In this document: positions 9,237 through 19,209 of the stretch, piece after piece
Layout of the letters: every line of letters begins with the position of its first letter
How positions within the stretch are numbered: the stretch's first letter is position 1
The notes under the pieces: model-generated
The model's input: the letters and a program-made list of their open reading frames with translations, nothing else
Databases searched by the model: none
Told to the model about the DNA's origin: nothing
From: Salinisphaera orenii subsp. orenii MK-B5
GTDB lineage: Bacteria; Pseudomonadota; Gammaproteobacteria; Nevskiales; Salinisphaeraceae
Reading direction: 5' to 3'
DNA length: 64,000 nt
NCBI RefSeq assembly: GCF_003788635.1
Contig: NZ_AYKH01000007.1
Location: 37,141 to 101,140, forward strand
Translations under genes and position numbers: made by a program

Positions 9237-10475
9237 CTAGCCCCGGGTCGGATCGTGGGCGGAAAACACCCGCTGATAGGCGTAGATATAGGCGCCGAAG
9301 AAACCGGCGGCGATGTAGAACGGGGCCGCGAGCATGCCGCCGCCGAACAGCAGACCCGCGAACAGGGGGCCGATAGCCCGCGGCAGCTGGATGGCCACGC
9401 TGCCGGTGCTGACGGCGGCGCCGCGCCGGTGCGGGCGCACGAGGCTCACGGTCAGCGCCTGCCGGGCCCCGGCGGTGCCACGGTTGAGCGCCGAACGCGC
9501 GACGTGCAGTGCGGCGGCCATCCAGAAGCTCGGCACCAGCGGCAGCACGAGCAGGATCGCGAGCCCCAGACTGCGCATCCAGACCACAGCACGGACCACG
9601 CCGATCCGATCCACCAGCCGGCCGGCGAACAGCGACGAGACCGCGGTGACACCATAGGCGAGCGCCATGACCGGGCCGATGTCGGCCGGTCCGCGCCCGA
9701 AACGCACCGCGAACCAGTAGGTCATCAACGGCCCGACCAGGCCGATGGCGATGCCGTTGAGCGCGTTGACGCCGAACAGCCAGCGCATGAGCGCGTTCTC
9801 GCTTCGCCGGGTCGCGCGGTCGGCTTCTGCGTCCGCGGCCGTTCTCGCTGTTGTAGCTTGTAGCGCCGCTGCCGGTGCGTCACGCGCGAGCGCGATCAGG
9901 ACCAGACAGACGAGCGAGCCGGCCAGCACCAGCGCGAACAGGGGTCGGTAGGCCAGAGGGCCCGGCAGCAGCTCGCCCAGCAGGGCCGGGCCGGCCCCGA
10001 GCAGCGCGCCGATGCCCATGCCCGAGAACCCGATGGCCATGTTCAGGCTGTACACGCGGCCGCGCTCGCGCCGGGGGAGGGCCTGCGACAGCCATGACAG
10101 CTCGATCGGTGCGAAGGGGCCGCTGCTGCCGTTGGCGCCGCGCCCGAAGCCGCCCACCACGGCGGCGATCGCGAGTGCGGCGGGCGCGGCCGTGCACAGG
10201 GCGGTGACCGCCGCCGCGGCCTGTGCCGCCTCGTAGGCGAGCAGAAAGCCGCGGCGGCCCAGACGGTCACTGGCCGGGCCCAGGGCGACGATCAGCGCGG
10301 TATCGATCAGCAGGCCGGCCGTGAACAGCGCCCCGATCGCCGGCGCCGACCAGCCGAGTGCGTCCAGATAGAGCGCGAAGGCGACGATCAGCGCACCCTG
10401 GCCGACGCTTCGCGCCGCGCGCGCAGCCAGAAGCAGACGGGTATCGCGGGGCAGGGTCGTCCAGCGGCGGCGCAT
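9237..10475 (-). CDS. MFS transporter
   Basis: A 412-residue integral membrane protein with about 12 hydrophobic segments arranged as two six-helix halves, joined by a hydrophilic loop rich in Ala, Arg and Thr around residues 195-215. The first loop contains GPASDRLGRRGFLLAYE, the classical MFS G-x-x-x-D-R-x-G-R-R motif, and the second half repeats it as FAGRLVDRIGVVRAV. No substrate-specific motif is recognised; drug or metabolite efflux is most likely. An in-frame TTG seven codons upstream was passed over in favour of the ATG at 10475, which directly precedes the RRRW positive-inside start. Confidence 0.88.
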   Translation of the reverse strand: MRRRWTTLPRDTRLLLAARAARSVGQGALIVAFALYLDALGWSAPAIGALFTAGLLIDTALIVALGPASDRLGRRGFLLAYEAAQAAAAVTALCTAAPAALAIAAVVGGFGRGANGSSGPFAPIELSWLSQALPRRERGRVYSLNMAIGFSGMGIGALLGAGPALLGELLPGPLAYRPLFALVLAGSLVCLVLIALARDAPAAALQATTARTAADAEADRATRRSENALMRWLFGVNALNGIAIGLVGPLMTYWFAVRFGRGPADIGPVMALAYGVTAVSSLFAGRLVDRIGVVRAVVWMRSLGLAILLVLPLVPSFWMAAALHVARSALNRGTAGARQALTVSLVRPHRRGAAVSTGSVAIQLPRAIGPLFAGLLFGGGMLAAPFYIAAGFFGAYIYAYQRVFSAHDPTRG

Positions 10476-10890
10476 GCGGTGTCGGTGGCCGGGCAAGGAC
10501 GAAAGCCTAGCACCTGCACCGGCCGCCCGGCCCCGGCCGCAATTGCGTAGGGCCTGTTAACACCTCATGCGAACACCGCGTTGGGGACCGCAAATCGTGT
10601 TCTACAAGGCGCGAGTCGACGATCCGAGTTCGCCACGATCTAGACTGGCAACGCCGCAGAGCGCCCCTGGTCGATTGTTCATGGGAGGACCAGCGCTTCG
10701 GGCCAAGCGCCCATGAAATGAACAAGATGCGGCCATCCCGCGTTGTCGCACGCGGGCGCAGAGTGACCGCGCGGCGCGCACGACGTCCCGTCTTGCCGCC
10801 CATGGTCGATTGTCAGGAAGCGCTTGGCGTGGGGTCGTGTGAAGTGGTGACAGGCGCTAGAGTGGCGCGGTCTCCACCGGTTGCATTTCC
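10476..10890. other. Intergenic region with imperfect inverted and direct repeats
   Basis: This 415-base divergent spacer should carry promoters for both flanking genes. It contains TTGTTCAT ... ATGAACAA (10675-10724) with an inner GCGCTT/AAGCGC pair, and the 11-mer TGGTCGATTGT occurs twice (about 10669 and 10804). No protein is recognised. It may be remnant mobile DNA. Confidence 0.4.
10675..10724. repeat. Imperfect inverted repeat
   Basis: The arms TTGTTCAT and ATGAACAA enclose a second short inverted pair, GCGCTT and AAGCGC, with spacer bases unpaired. There is no T-tract, so it is not a typical terminator. It could be an operator or the relic of a mobile element end. Confidence 0.4.
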
Positions 10891-11397
10891 ATGTCCGACG
10901 CCTTACGCGCCCTGCGGCCCATGATTGCCGTGTTCGCGCTGCTCCTGCTGCTGTGGTGGGGGTTCGATACGCTGCTCGATCGGCGCGCCCGGCCCAACAG
11001 CGGCCTCGTGACCGGCGCCGGCGCGCCGGCGCGGTTGGTGCTGGAGGCCGGCCCGGGCGGCCATTATCGGGTGCCCGGCGAAATCAACGGCCAATCGGTG
11101 CAGCTGCTCGTGGATACCGGCGCGAGCCACGTCGCCGTGCCCGGTCATATCGCCGACCGTCTCGGCCTGGAGCGCGGGCCGGGTATGCGCGTCCAGACCG
11201 CGGCCGGGACCGTGCGCGCCTATGCCACGACGCTCGACCGGATCGAGATCGGCGGCCTGGCCGTGCGCGACGTGCGCGGTTCGATCAATCCGTCGATGGA
11301 CGCGGACTTCGTGCTGCTGGGCATGACCTTCCTGCGGCATGTGGATCTGCGCCAGGAGAACGGGCGGCTGATCCTGCAGGCGCCGGGTGACGCCTGA
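10891..11397 (+). CDS. Membrane-anchored retropepsin-like aspartic protease (clan AA, TIGR02281-like)
   Basis: A 168-residue protein with a single N-terminal membrane anchor (residues about 10-25). The rest is one retropepsin-like domain, expected in the periplasm. The active-site motif LLVDTGAS places the catalytic aspartate at residue 75, and the DFVLLGMTFLRHVDL segment matches the strand preceding the C-terminal part of the fold. Only one catalytic aspartate is present, so dimerisation is required as in retroviral proteases. Related single-domain proteins occur in many proteobacteria and their substrates are mostly unknown. The Shine-Dalgarno sequence is weak. Confidence 0.88.
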   Translation: MSDALRALRPMIAVFALLLLLWWGFDTLLDRRARPNSGLVTGAGAPARLVLEAGPGGHYRVPGEINGQSVQLLVDTGASHVAVPGHIADRLGLERGPGMRVQTAAGTVRAYATTLDRIEIGGLAVRDVRGSINPSMDADFVLLGMTFLRHVDLRQENGRLILQAPGDA

Positions 11398-11718
11398 GGG
11401 CAGGCCCGGTCCCAGACGACGCTCGCAACGCCGGCCGCGACCGGGGCGAAGGCTGTCGAGGCCGCCGGGATATGGGCTGCAAAAGCCCGGGCCGAACGAC
11501 GTGACCGCTCGACGCGCGCCCCGGGCAGCGGCTCCGGATCGCGCCGTGCGGTCGCCGCGGTCGCCGCGGTCGCGCGGCCGTGTCGCTGCCTCGGGCGCCG
11601 CGGCAATGCAGGCACCGGCTCGGGCAGCGCTTCGGGCCCGAGCCCGCCCCTGTGCGGCGCTTGAAACAGGCTTCGGCTTGGGTAATGCTGAACGACTGGA
11701 ACGAACCGGAGCGAGACC
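11398..11718. other. Intergenic region, upstream region of the zinc-finger gene
   Basis: No coding frame with protein character. A TTGAAA hexamer at 11661-11666 followed 16-17 bases later by TAATGCT could be a sigma-70-type promoter for the gene at 11719; the -10 match is poor. The 17-mer beginning GCAAAAGCCCGGG near 11480 recurs near 30189. Confidence 0.4.
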
Positions 11719-11988
11719 ATGGCGACCGGCTGGGCGCGCGAAGGCGCGGTACAGGAACAGATCGACAGCACCGTCGCGGAAGGCGTGGAACTGGCACGCA
11801 GCCGGCTGGGGCAGACCGGCGAGAGCCTGAGCGAGTGCGAGGAATGCGGCGATGCGATTCCCGAACGCCGGCGCGAGGCGATCCCGGGCGTGCGCCTGTG
11901 CGTGGCCTGTCAGGAGGCGGCCGACGCCGAGTCGCGCGACAGCTCCGGCTTCAACCGTCGGGCGAGCAAGGACAGCCAGCTTCGATGA
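11719..11988 (+). CDS. DksA/TraR-type C4 zinc-finger protein
   Basis: An 89-residue protein. The first 35 residues form a short helical region and the rest carries the DksA/TraR zinc finger CxxC-x17-CxxC at Cys40, Cys43, Cys61 and Cys64, with the family's IPERRREAIPGVRLCVACQ sequence. It is about the size of TraR or YbiI and far shorter than DksA (about 150 residues), so the long coiled-coil tip is reduced. Such proteins can enter the RNA polymerase secondary channel and alter transcription initiation. A GGAG Shine-Dalgarno precedes the ATG. Its stop codon overlaps the start of the next gene (ATGA), indicating translational coupling. Confidence 0.92.
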   Translation: MATGWAREGAVQEQIDSTVAEGVELARSRLGQTGESLSECEECGDAIPERRREAIPGVRLCVACQEAADAESRDSSGFNRRASKDSQLR

Positions 11989-12224
11989 CTGATCTGCCGT
12001 TGATGCGATTCGTCTGCGAGATCGACGGCGAGGAGCACCTGATCGATGCCGACAGTCCCGAGGTCGCGGCCTGCCGCGTCGCCGAGGCCCATGGCGGACA
12101 GGCGGCGCCGGGCGGGCGAGTGGTCGTCAACGTGGCCGAGGCCAACGAGGCCGACGTACCGCTCATCGCCGGCACCGACTACACGGTAGCGCTCGACGCC
12201 GACGGCGCCCGGGTCGAGGAATGA
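11985..12224 (+). CDS. Small acidic protein of unknown function, coupled to the zinc-finger gene
   Basis: A 79-residue acidic protein that I do not recognise. It starts within the stop region of the upstream DksA/TraR-like gene (four-base ATGA overlap), so the two are almost certainly translated together. There is no signal peptide, membrane segment or cysteine cluster. The pattern of alternating short hydrophobic strands (MRFVCEIDGE, GRVVVNVAEA, DYTVALDADG) suggests a small beta-rich or alpha/beta domain. Overlap with a polymerase-binding-type protein makes a role as its partner or modulator worth considering, but that is inference. Confidence 0.7.
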   Translation: MTDLPLMRFVCEIDGEEHLIDADSPEVAACRVAEAHGGQAAPGGRVVVNVAEANEADVPLIAGTDYTVALDADGARVEE

Positions 12225-12234
12225 GCGCCCGCGC

Positions 12235-12250
12235 GTGAGCGCGCGCTCAC
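12235..12250. repeat. Perfect 16-base palindrome between convergent genes
   Basis: GTGAGCGCGCGCTCAC is a perfect palindrome located in the 36-base gap between the convergent genes ending at 12224 and 12261. It has no T-tract; it may help terminate both transcripts or simply reflect GC-rich sequence. Confidence 0.35.
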
Positions 12251-12260
12251 CGTCGCACGC

Positions 12261-13205
12261 CTACCAGGGCAGCCGGTCGAGATCGACGTTGCCGCCGGTC
12301 AGGATCACACCGACGCGACGCCCGGCGAAGACTTCGGCATGGCGCAGGATGGTCGCCAGCGGGACCGCGCAGGACGGTTCCACGACGAGCTTCATGCGCT
12401 GCCAGATCAGCCGCATGGCCGCGACGATCTCGTCTTCCTCGGCGAGCAGTATGTCGTCGACCTCCCGGGAAACGAATTGCCAGGTCAGCTCGCCGAGCGA
12501 GGCCTTGAGGCCGTCGGCGATGGTATCCGGCGCGTCCTCGATCAGGCGTCGGCCGGCATCGAGCGAGCGCCGAGCGTCGTCGGCGTTGGCGGGTTCTGCG
12601 GCGATCACGCGGGTCGCCGGCGACAGCGCGCGGCAGCTCAGCACGGTGCCGCTGATCAGTCCGCCGCCGCCGATCGGCGCGATGACGATGTCAAGATCGG
12701 CCACATCCTCCAGCAGTTCCGCCGCACAGCTGCCCTGACCGGCGATCACACGGGCGTCGTCGTAGGGCGGCACGACGTTGGCGCCGCTGTCGGCCACCAC
12801 GGCGTCGAGTGTGTCCTGGCGTGCCGCGTTGCGCGGCTCGCAGAACACGATGTGCCCGCCGTAGCCGCGCACCGCCTCGATCTTGGCCCGTGGTGCGGTG
12901 TCGGGCATGACCACCGTGGCCTCGATGCCGCGGCAGGCCGCCGCGCGCGCAAGTGCCATGCCGTGATTGCCGCTGGAGTGGGTGGCCACGCCGTGCGCGG
13001 CCTCGGCATCGCTCAGCCCGAAGACCGCGTTGACCGCGCCGCGAGATTTGAATGCGCCGGCCTTCTGGAGGTTCTCGCATTTGAAGAACAGCCGCGCGCC
13101 GCTCATCGCATCGAAGGTCGCACTGGTGAGTACCGGCGTATGGTGGGTCCAGGTCGCGATCCGTTCCCGGGCGCGGCGGACGTCGTCGAACGTGGGCGGG
13201 GTCAT
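12261..13205 (-). CDS. Threonine/serine dehydratase family PLP enzyme
   Basis: A 314-residue fold-type II PLP enzyme without the C-terminal ACT regulatory domain of biosynthetic IlvA, so it resembles catabolic threonine dehydratases, serine racemases and threo-3-hydroxyaspartate ammonia-lyases. The PLP lysine lies in FKSRGAVNA (about residue 54), the Asn loop in SSGNHGMALA, and the phosphate-binding glycine loop in IGGGGLISG. The terminal LTGGNVDL is typical. It would deaminate serine, threonine or hydroxyaspartate to a 2-oxo acid. The start at 13205 follows the family N terminus (TFDDVRRARERI). It is separate from, and unrelated in fold to, the Fe-S serine dehydratase at 61924. Confidence 0.9.
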   Translation of the reverse strand: MTPPTFDDVRRARERIATWTHHTPVLTSATFDAMSGARLFFKCENLQKAGAFKSRGAVNAVFGLSDAEAAHGVATHSSGNHGMALARAAACRGIEATVVMPDTAPRAKIEAVRGYGGHIVFCEPRNAARQDTLDAVVADSGANVVPPYDDARVIAGQGSCAAELLEDVADLDIVIAPIGGGGLISGTVLSCRALSPATRVIAAEPANADDARRSLDAGRRLIEDAPDTIADGLKASLGELTWQFVSREVDDILLAEEDEIVAAMRLIWQRMKLVVEPSCAVPLATILRHAEVFAGRRVGVILTGGNVDLDRLPW

Positions 13206-13405
13206 GGCGAACTCGAATGCGATCGGCCGCGCCATTCTGCCCGAGCCGTCGCGCCTCGGGTGGAGGCGGGGCTATCGATCACGCGCGGACCGCCTGCGGC
13301 AGGGCGCCGGTTGCGTGCCATCACATCGCGCTTGAATTGCTGGACTCGGGCGCTCTAATAATGGCTTATCGCCCATGCACCGGCAGCGCGCTGCCCGAGG
13401 ATTTC

Positions 13406-14590
13406 ATGAACGACCCATCGAGGATGTCGCCCGCGAGCGAGGACATCGACGGCCAGACGCCGGCGGACGCGGCGCGCACGCTCAGCGGCCGATCGCCCGA
13501 AGAGATCCGCGCGCTGCTGGCGCAGATGCCGCACGAGGAGGCGCTGGCCGTGGCCGCGCAGTTGTCCGGCGCGGCGAAAGAGCAGGCGGCCGGCGCCAGT
13601 ACGCAGGCCGCCGCCTCGGATATCGATGCGCGTATCGACGAGTTGGTGGTGCCGGCGCCGGCGATTCTCGAGTCGACGAAGACCGCGGCCGAGGCCGTGG
13701 CGTTCCTGGTCGCCAGCGAGTCGGTGGCCGAGATCACCTACATCTTCGTGGTCGACGCCGGCCGGCTGGTGGGCGTGGTCGGCATGCGCGATATCGTCCT
13801 GGCCAAGCCCGGTCAGCGTCTGGCGGAAATCATGGTCGGCGAGCCGTTCGCATTCAAGAGTGGCACCGATATCGATGCCGCGGTGCGCGCCGCACTCGCC
13901 CGGCATTATCCGGTCTACCCGGTGGTCGACGACGAGGGGCGTCTGCTCGGCAGCGTGCGCGGCTGGCAGCTGTTCGAACGCGTGGTCGTCGAGGTCTCCG
14001 GCCAGGCCGGCGCCCAGGTCGGTGTGTCGCGCGAGGAACAGGTCACCACACCGATTCTCAGCGCGTTCCGAATGCGCCATCCGTGGCTTCAGGTGAACCT
14101 GCTCACGGCCTTCGTCGCCGCCTTCGTGGTCGGCATGTTCGAGGATACGATCACTCAGATCGTGGCCCTGGCGGCGTTCCTGCCGGTGCTCGCCGGTCAG
14201 AGCGGCAATACCGGCTGTCAGGCGCTGGCGATCACCCTGCGCGGGCTCACGCTCGGTCAGCTGGACGAATACCCCGTGGGCAAGCTGCTGCGCAAGGAGA
14301 TTCTGCTGGGCGCGCTCAACGGCTTCGTGGTCGGCATCGTCGCCGGTGTCGCCATGTGGCTCTATGCCTCGATGTCGGGCGAGGCGAACGCGGTCATGCT
14401 CGGCGTGGTGATTCTGGTCGCCATGCTCGGCGCCTGCACCGGCAGCGGCATCTTCGGCGTGGTCGTGCCGCTCACACTCAAGCGCTTCGGCGCCGATCCG
14501 GCCATGGCCAGCAGCATCTTTCTGACCACATTCACCGATATTCTCGGCATGGGTCTGATGCTGTTCCTGGCCAGCTGGGTGCTGCTGTGA
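13406..14590 (+). CDS. MgtE-type Mg2+ transporter with shortened N domain
   Basis: A 394-residue protein. Only about 35 residues (about 18-55) resemble the superhelical N domain that normally spans over 100 residues in MgtE. Two CBS domains follow (about 80-195), then the five-helix transmembrane domain (about 225-394) with the signature LAGQSGNTGCQALA and the TTFTDILG segment carrying the pore-region aspartate. The channel part therefore looks intact while the cytosolic gating apparatus is reduced. MgtE normally closes when Mg2+ binds between the N and CBS domains. An upstream ATG at 13361 would add only 15 residues and would not restore the N domain. A CGAGGA-like Shine-Dalgarno precedes the chosen ATG. 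Confidence 0.9.
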   Translation: MNDPSRMSPASEDIDGQTPADAARTLSGRSPEEIRALLAQMPHEEALAVAAQLSGAAKEQAAGASTQAAASDIDARIDELVVPAPAILESTKTAAEAVAFLVASESVAEITYIFVVDAGRLVGVVGMRDIVLAKPGQRLAEIMVGEPFAFKSGTDIDAAVRAALARHYPVYPVVDDEGRLLGSVRGWQLFERVVVEVSGQAGAQVGVSREEQVTTPILSAFRMRHPWLQVNLLTAFVAAFVVGMFEDTITQIVALAAFLPVLAGQSGNTGCQALAITLRGLTLGQLDEYPVGKLLRKEILLGALNGFVVGIVAGVAMWLYASMSGEANAVMLGVVILVAMLGACTGSGIFGVVVPLTLKRFGADPAMASSIFLTTFTDILGMGLMLFLASWVLL

Positions 14591-14985
14591 CGAACGCGGG
14601 CGAGGGTATGACACGCCATCGTCCGTGACATCGCTGCCGGTGGGCCACGCGTCCGGGCGAGATCGCGCCGACGGTTGCCGAGGTCGCGCTGCCGTGGGAC
14701 TTCACGCGGGCTCGCGGCGGTATCCAAGCTAGGTGGTGTCGCCGCCTGGTGGGGCGGGACGCGCCGCGCCTGCGGGCACGCGGGTCGCAGGTCAGCTCCG
14801 CCGTGCGCGGTTCCGGATTCGCCGCTGCGCGGCATTGCGTTCGCAGGGTCGGCGGTATCGCGCTACCCGCGCATCGCTTGCCGCTGGCCGGCCGCTCCGG
14901 TCCGGCGGACGTGTGACGTAAGTCGCATGGGCGCGACGACGGCGTGCTGCTAGCGTCGATCTGCACGTCCGCACGGGGAGATCCC
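14591..14985. other. Intergenic region, no gene recognised
   Basis: About 395 bases between mgtE and the secreted hydrolase gene, both on the plus strand. No recognisable protein, RNA gene or repeat. The last part before 14986 presumably holds the hydrolase promoter, and GGGGAGA precedes its ATG. Confidence 0.4.
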
Positions 14986-16044
14986 ATGACCGATATCGCT
15001 ATCCGACGTCTGCATCTGCGTCGGTGTCTGCTGTCCGCGATGACGGCGCTGGCCTTGACCGCGCCCGCGCATGCGGCCACGACCTCGACCACGCATATGA
15101 TTCAGAGCAGCGCCGACGCTGACGTGCGACTGCACGTGCGTGAACGCGCCCCGGCGGACGACGCAGCGGCCAACGGCGAGGCGGTGCTTTTCGTCCATGG
15201 GGCGACCTATCCCGGCCATACCTTCGACACGGCGCTGGCCGACGGACCCAGTTGGATGGCACGGCTGGCGGAGGCGGGCTATCGCGTCTACGCGATGGAC
15301 CAGCGCGGTTACGGCCGTTCCACGCGGCCGGCGGCGATGCAGGCGCCCGCCGAGGACAATCCGCCGTTCGCCCGTGCCGAGGATGTCATCTCCGACATGG
15401 GCGACGTCATCGACTTCATCCGCAAGGACAGCGGCGATGAGCGCGTGGATCTCGTTGGCTGGTCCTGGGGCACGGTCACCGGCGGCATGTTCACCGCCCG
15501 GCACGGTGACCGGATCGACCGCCTCGTTCTCTATGCGCCGGTCTACCGGCACGACAATCCGGCCTGGACGGAAAAACTCGCCGATCCCGAAGCGCCGTCG
15601 AAGCTGGCCGACGTCGGTGCCTATCGCACCGTCACCCGGACGCAGGCCGACGAGCGCTGGGCCGCACAGATCGACGCCGACGATCCGGCCGCGTGGCGCG
15701 ATCCGGCGGTCTTCTCTCGCTGGTACGACGCGATGATCGACATGGCGCCGGGCGAAGCCGAGGACGACGTCATCAAGGCGCCGAACGGCGTTCTGGTGGA
15801 TCTGTGGGAGATATTCAACGGCCGTGCGGTCTACGACGCCTCGAAGATCGAGGTGCCGACGCTGGTCATACGGGGCGATGACGATCCGACGGCCACGGAC
15901 GCCGACGCGCGCGGGCTGTACGCGGCGCTCGGTGCGTCGATCAAGCGTTACGTGGTGATCGGCGACGGCACCCATTTCCTCAATCTCGAGAAGCACGCGC
16001 CCCAGCTGTACGCGGAGACGCAGCTGTTCCTCGACAGCGACTAG
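14986..16044 (+). CDS. Secreted alpha/beta hydrolase
   Basis: A 352-residue alpha/beta hydrolase with a Sec signal peptide: Arg-rich start, hydrophobic core and an APAHA cleavage site near residue 30. The oxyanion region is LFVHGATYPG, the nucleophile elbow is GWSWGT (Ser near 155), the acid is probably in VIRGDDDPTA, and the histidine is in GDGTHFLNLE near the C terminus. A DQRGYGRSTRP segment follows strand 4, typical of hydrolases acting on esters, epoxides or peptides. The substrate is unknown; the signal peptide indicates action in the periplasm or outside. A good GGGGAGA Shine-Dalgarno precedes the ATG. Confidence 0.9.
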   Translation: MTDIAIRRLHLRRCLLSAMTALALTAPAHAATTSTTHMIQSSADADVRLHVRERAPADDAAANGEAVLFVHGATYPGHTFDTALADGPSWMARLAEAGYRVYAMDQRGYGRSTRPAAMQAPAEDNPPFARAEDVISDMGDVIDFIRKDSGDERVDLVGWSWGTVTGGMFTARHGDRIDRLVLYAPVYRHDNPAWTEKLADPEAPSKLADVGAYRTVTRTQADERWAAQIDADDPAAWRDPAVFSRWYDAMIDMAPGEAEDDVIKAPNGVLVDLWEIFNGRAVYDASKIEVPTLVIRGDDDPTATDADARGLYAALGASIKRYVVIGDGTHFLNLEKHAPQLYAETQLFLDSD

Positions 16045-16430
16045 ATGCGGTCGATGCGGGCCGTGCGGGCGGGGCCGGGGGTCCCTCGCAACGTTCGAGT
16101 TGTCGCCGCCCGCGGCCTCGGCCGCGCCACGTGGCGATACGAGCGTGGGCCATGCGGGATTGCGGCTCGGGCCTATCGAGCGTGGATATCGTTCGACGTG
16201 CGCCGACCGTCCGGATCAGTACACTATCCAACCGTGTCGCGCGATGCGGCTCTCGAATCCGAGCCAACCACGCTGCGGGCCGAGCAGGCTCACGGGCGCG
16301 CGGCGCAGCAGGGTCGGCGAGGCTGTGCTCCCGCGATGCGGCCCGATAGCCTCCGTCGCCGCCCACGTCTAGGCGGCCGGAATCGGCGGCCACGCGGCTC
16401 GCGTTGCGCGGGGTGCCGAACGGCCGTGAT
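16045..16430. other. Intergenic region between convergent genes
   Basis: About 385 bases. Nothing coding or structural is convincing. A TACACT sequence near 16218 has no matching -35 hexamer at the right distance. Confidence 0.4.
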
Positions 16431-17747
16431 TCAGCCGGATTCGGCCGCGCGTTCGGCGACGAACACCGCGTGGTCCCGACGCACGCAGTCGGCGTAGGTG
16501 AAGGCCAGGTCCACGATCATCTGCTTGAACGACTCGCGGCGCGTGTCGCAGCGGTCGAGCACCGCGCGCGAAAAATAGGCCGGATCGTCCGGCCGCAGGG
16601 CCTCGGCGCCCTGGAGATGTTCCCGGGCCATGATCCGGCCCCACTGACGCGCCAGTCGCCGATACTGCTTGAAGTCGCGGATTTTGTGGGTCGGGAAATC
16701 CTTCTTGTAGGGCGAGCGTTCGCGCACGGAGAAGACGGTATCGTCGAGCGTCAGCCAGCCGATGTACTCGTCCGGATGATTGGCCAGTGCCTGGAAGGCC
16801 AGCGCGTGACGGTGCGCCTCGTGATCGAAGCTGCGCCGCCACAGGCGTTTCTCGCGGGCGTTCATCACGCGGTAGGCCGGCGGCGGCGTCTGCTGTTTGA
16901 TGTCGAGGATGAGGTCGTCCTCGAGGCGGTCGCTGGCGCCGGCGATCAACGCGTAGTAGCGCGACAGGCCGAGGGAGCCGGTGCCGGCGTTCAGACGTCG
17001 GGCGACGTCCTTGACGCGCAGATGCGCGGCGGAGAGTTCCCGGCCGCCGTTGCGCAGCGTCTCGGGATATTGTTCGCGCAGCGCCTTGAGCAGCTGGCTG
17101 CGCTCGGCCGCGGACACGGCGCCCATTTTCTTCGTGTCCAGATTGAAGCGGCGCTCGCCGTCCTCGACCACCGTCCACTTCGCCAGATAGCGCTTCGGCC
17201 CCCGCTTGTCGAGCACCTTTTGCATGAAGGGCCCGAGGGGCTTGTTGATGTAGGTGACGTGGATGTCCTCCGGGCCCGTGCCGGCGGTGTAGGCGGCCAG
17301 CGTGTCCAGATACACGCCCAGCAGATGACGGATGGCGCGGCGGGCCTGCCCGGCGGACAGGCCCGCGTTTTCCTCGGCGTCGAGCACCATGCTCGCGGCA
17401 TGGCGCCACAGGTCGTACTGATAGTCGCCGATGACCGCGTCGTCGAAGTCGTCCATGCCGTAGTGCACGCCCTGTCGATCATCGCCGTAGGCGCCGTGGT
17501 TGTAGACGTGGGCGTCGCCCTGCAGCCAGGTCTGGGTGTCCCGCAGGCCGCCGAACATATAGATGCGCCAGTCCTGCCAGACGTCGCGCCAGAACAGGTG
17601 GTTGGTGCCGCGGAAGAAGCGGTAGGGCGTGCGTTCCATCTTGCGGTACTTGCGCTCGCGATCCGCATCGGACAGGTGGCGATTCTGGGTACGGAGCTCG
17701 TCGAGCACGAGTTCGCTGCGCGCGGGCCGCATGAAATGAAACGTCAT
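16431..17747 (-). CDS. DUF2252 family protein
   Basis: A 438-residue cytosolic protein of the DUF2252 family. Diagnostic segments are PYRFFRGTNHLFW near residue 42, LQGDAHVYNHGAYGDD near 78 and GMDDFDDAVIGDYQYDLWRHAASM near 97. The HGD-like and DDFD elements recall the active-site arrangement of aminoglycoside phosphotransferase/kinase-fold proteins, and DUF2252 has been placed near that fold, but no substrate or activity is established to my knowledge. There is no signal peptide or membrane segment. The gene stands alone. Confidence 0.88.
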   Translation of the reverse strand: MTFHFMRPARSELVLDELRTQNRHLSDADRERKYRKMERTPYRFFRGTNHLFWRDVWQDWRIYMFGGLRDTQTWLQGDAHVYNHGAYGDDRQGVHYGMDDFDDAVIGDYQYDLWRHAASMVLDAEENAGLSAGQARRAIRHLLGVYLDTLAAYTAGTGPEDIHVTYINKPLGPFMQKVLDKRGPKRYLAKWTVVEDGERRFNLDTKKMGAVSAAERSQLLKALREQYPETLRNGGRELSAAHLRVKDVARRLNAGTGSLGLSRYYALIAGASDRLEDDLILDIKQQTPPPAYRVMNAREKRLWRRSFDHEAHRHALAFQALANHPDEYIGWLTLDDTVFSVRERSPYKKDFPTHKIRDFKQYRRLARQWGRIMAREHLQGAEALRPDDPAYFSRAVLDRCDTRRESFKQMIVDLAFTYADCVRRDHAVFVAERAAESG

Positions 17748-18942
<1,195 letters not shown>

Positions 18943-19209
18943 TGCATGCTCCACGAAAGATGATCCGGCAATCATGGGGACGAATGCCGTGATGCGCCAG
19001 GTGCGAGCCTCAAGCGGTGTTCCACGCCTCGGGCCGCGCGAGGCCGGCGCGTGGCCGCCTGGCCCTGGATGCGGCCACGCGCGACGGTTCGGCGGCCGGA
19101 ATCCGCGCGACTGCCCGCCGGTTTCGGTTTTCCGGTGCTTGTTCTAGACTCGAACCGATCGCTCGCGGCGCATCCGCCGCGGGCCCACGACACTCCGGGG
19201 GATCTCACG

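Noticed and set aside
10549..10680. Insertion-sequence end suggested by GGGCCTGTTAACA-type sequence near 10549
   Set aside because: No transposase, target duplication or matching opposite end was found, so it was not called a mobile element.
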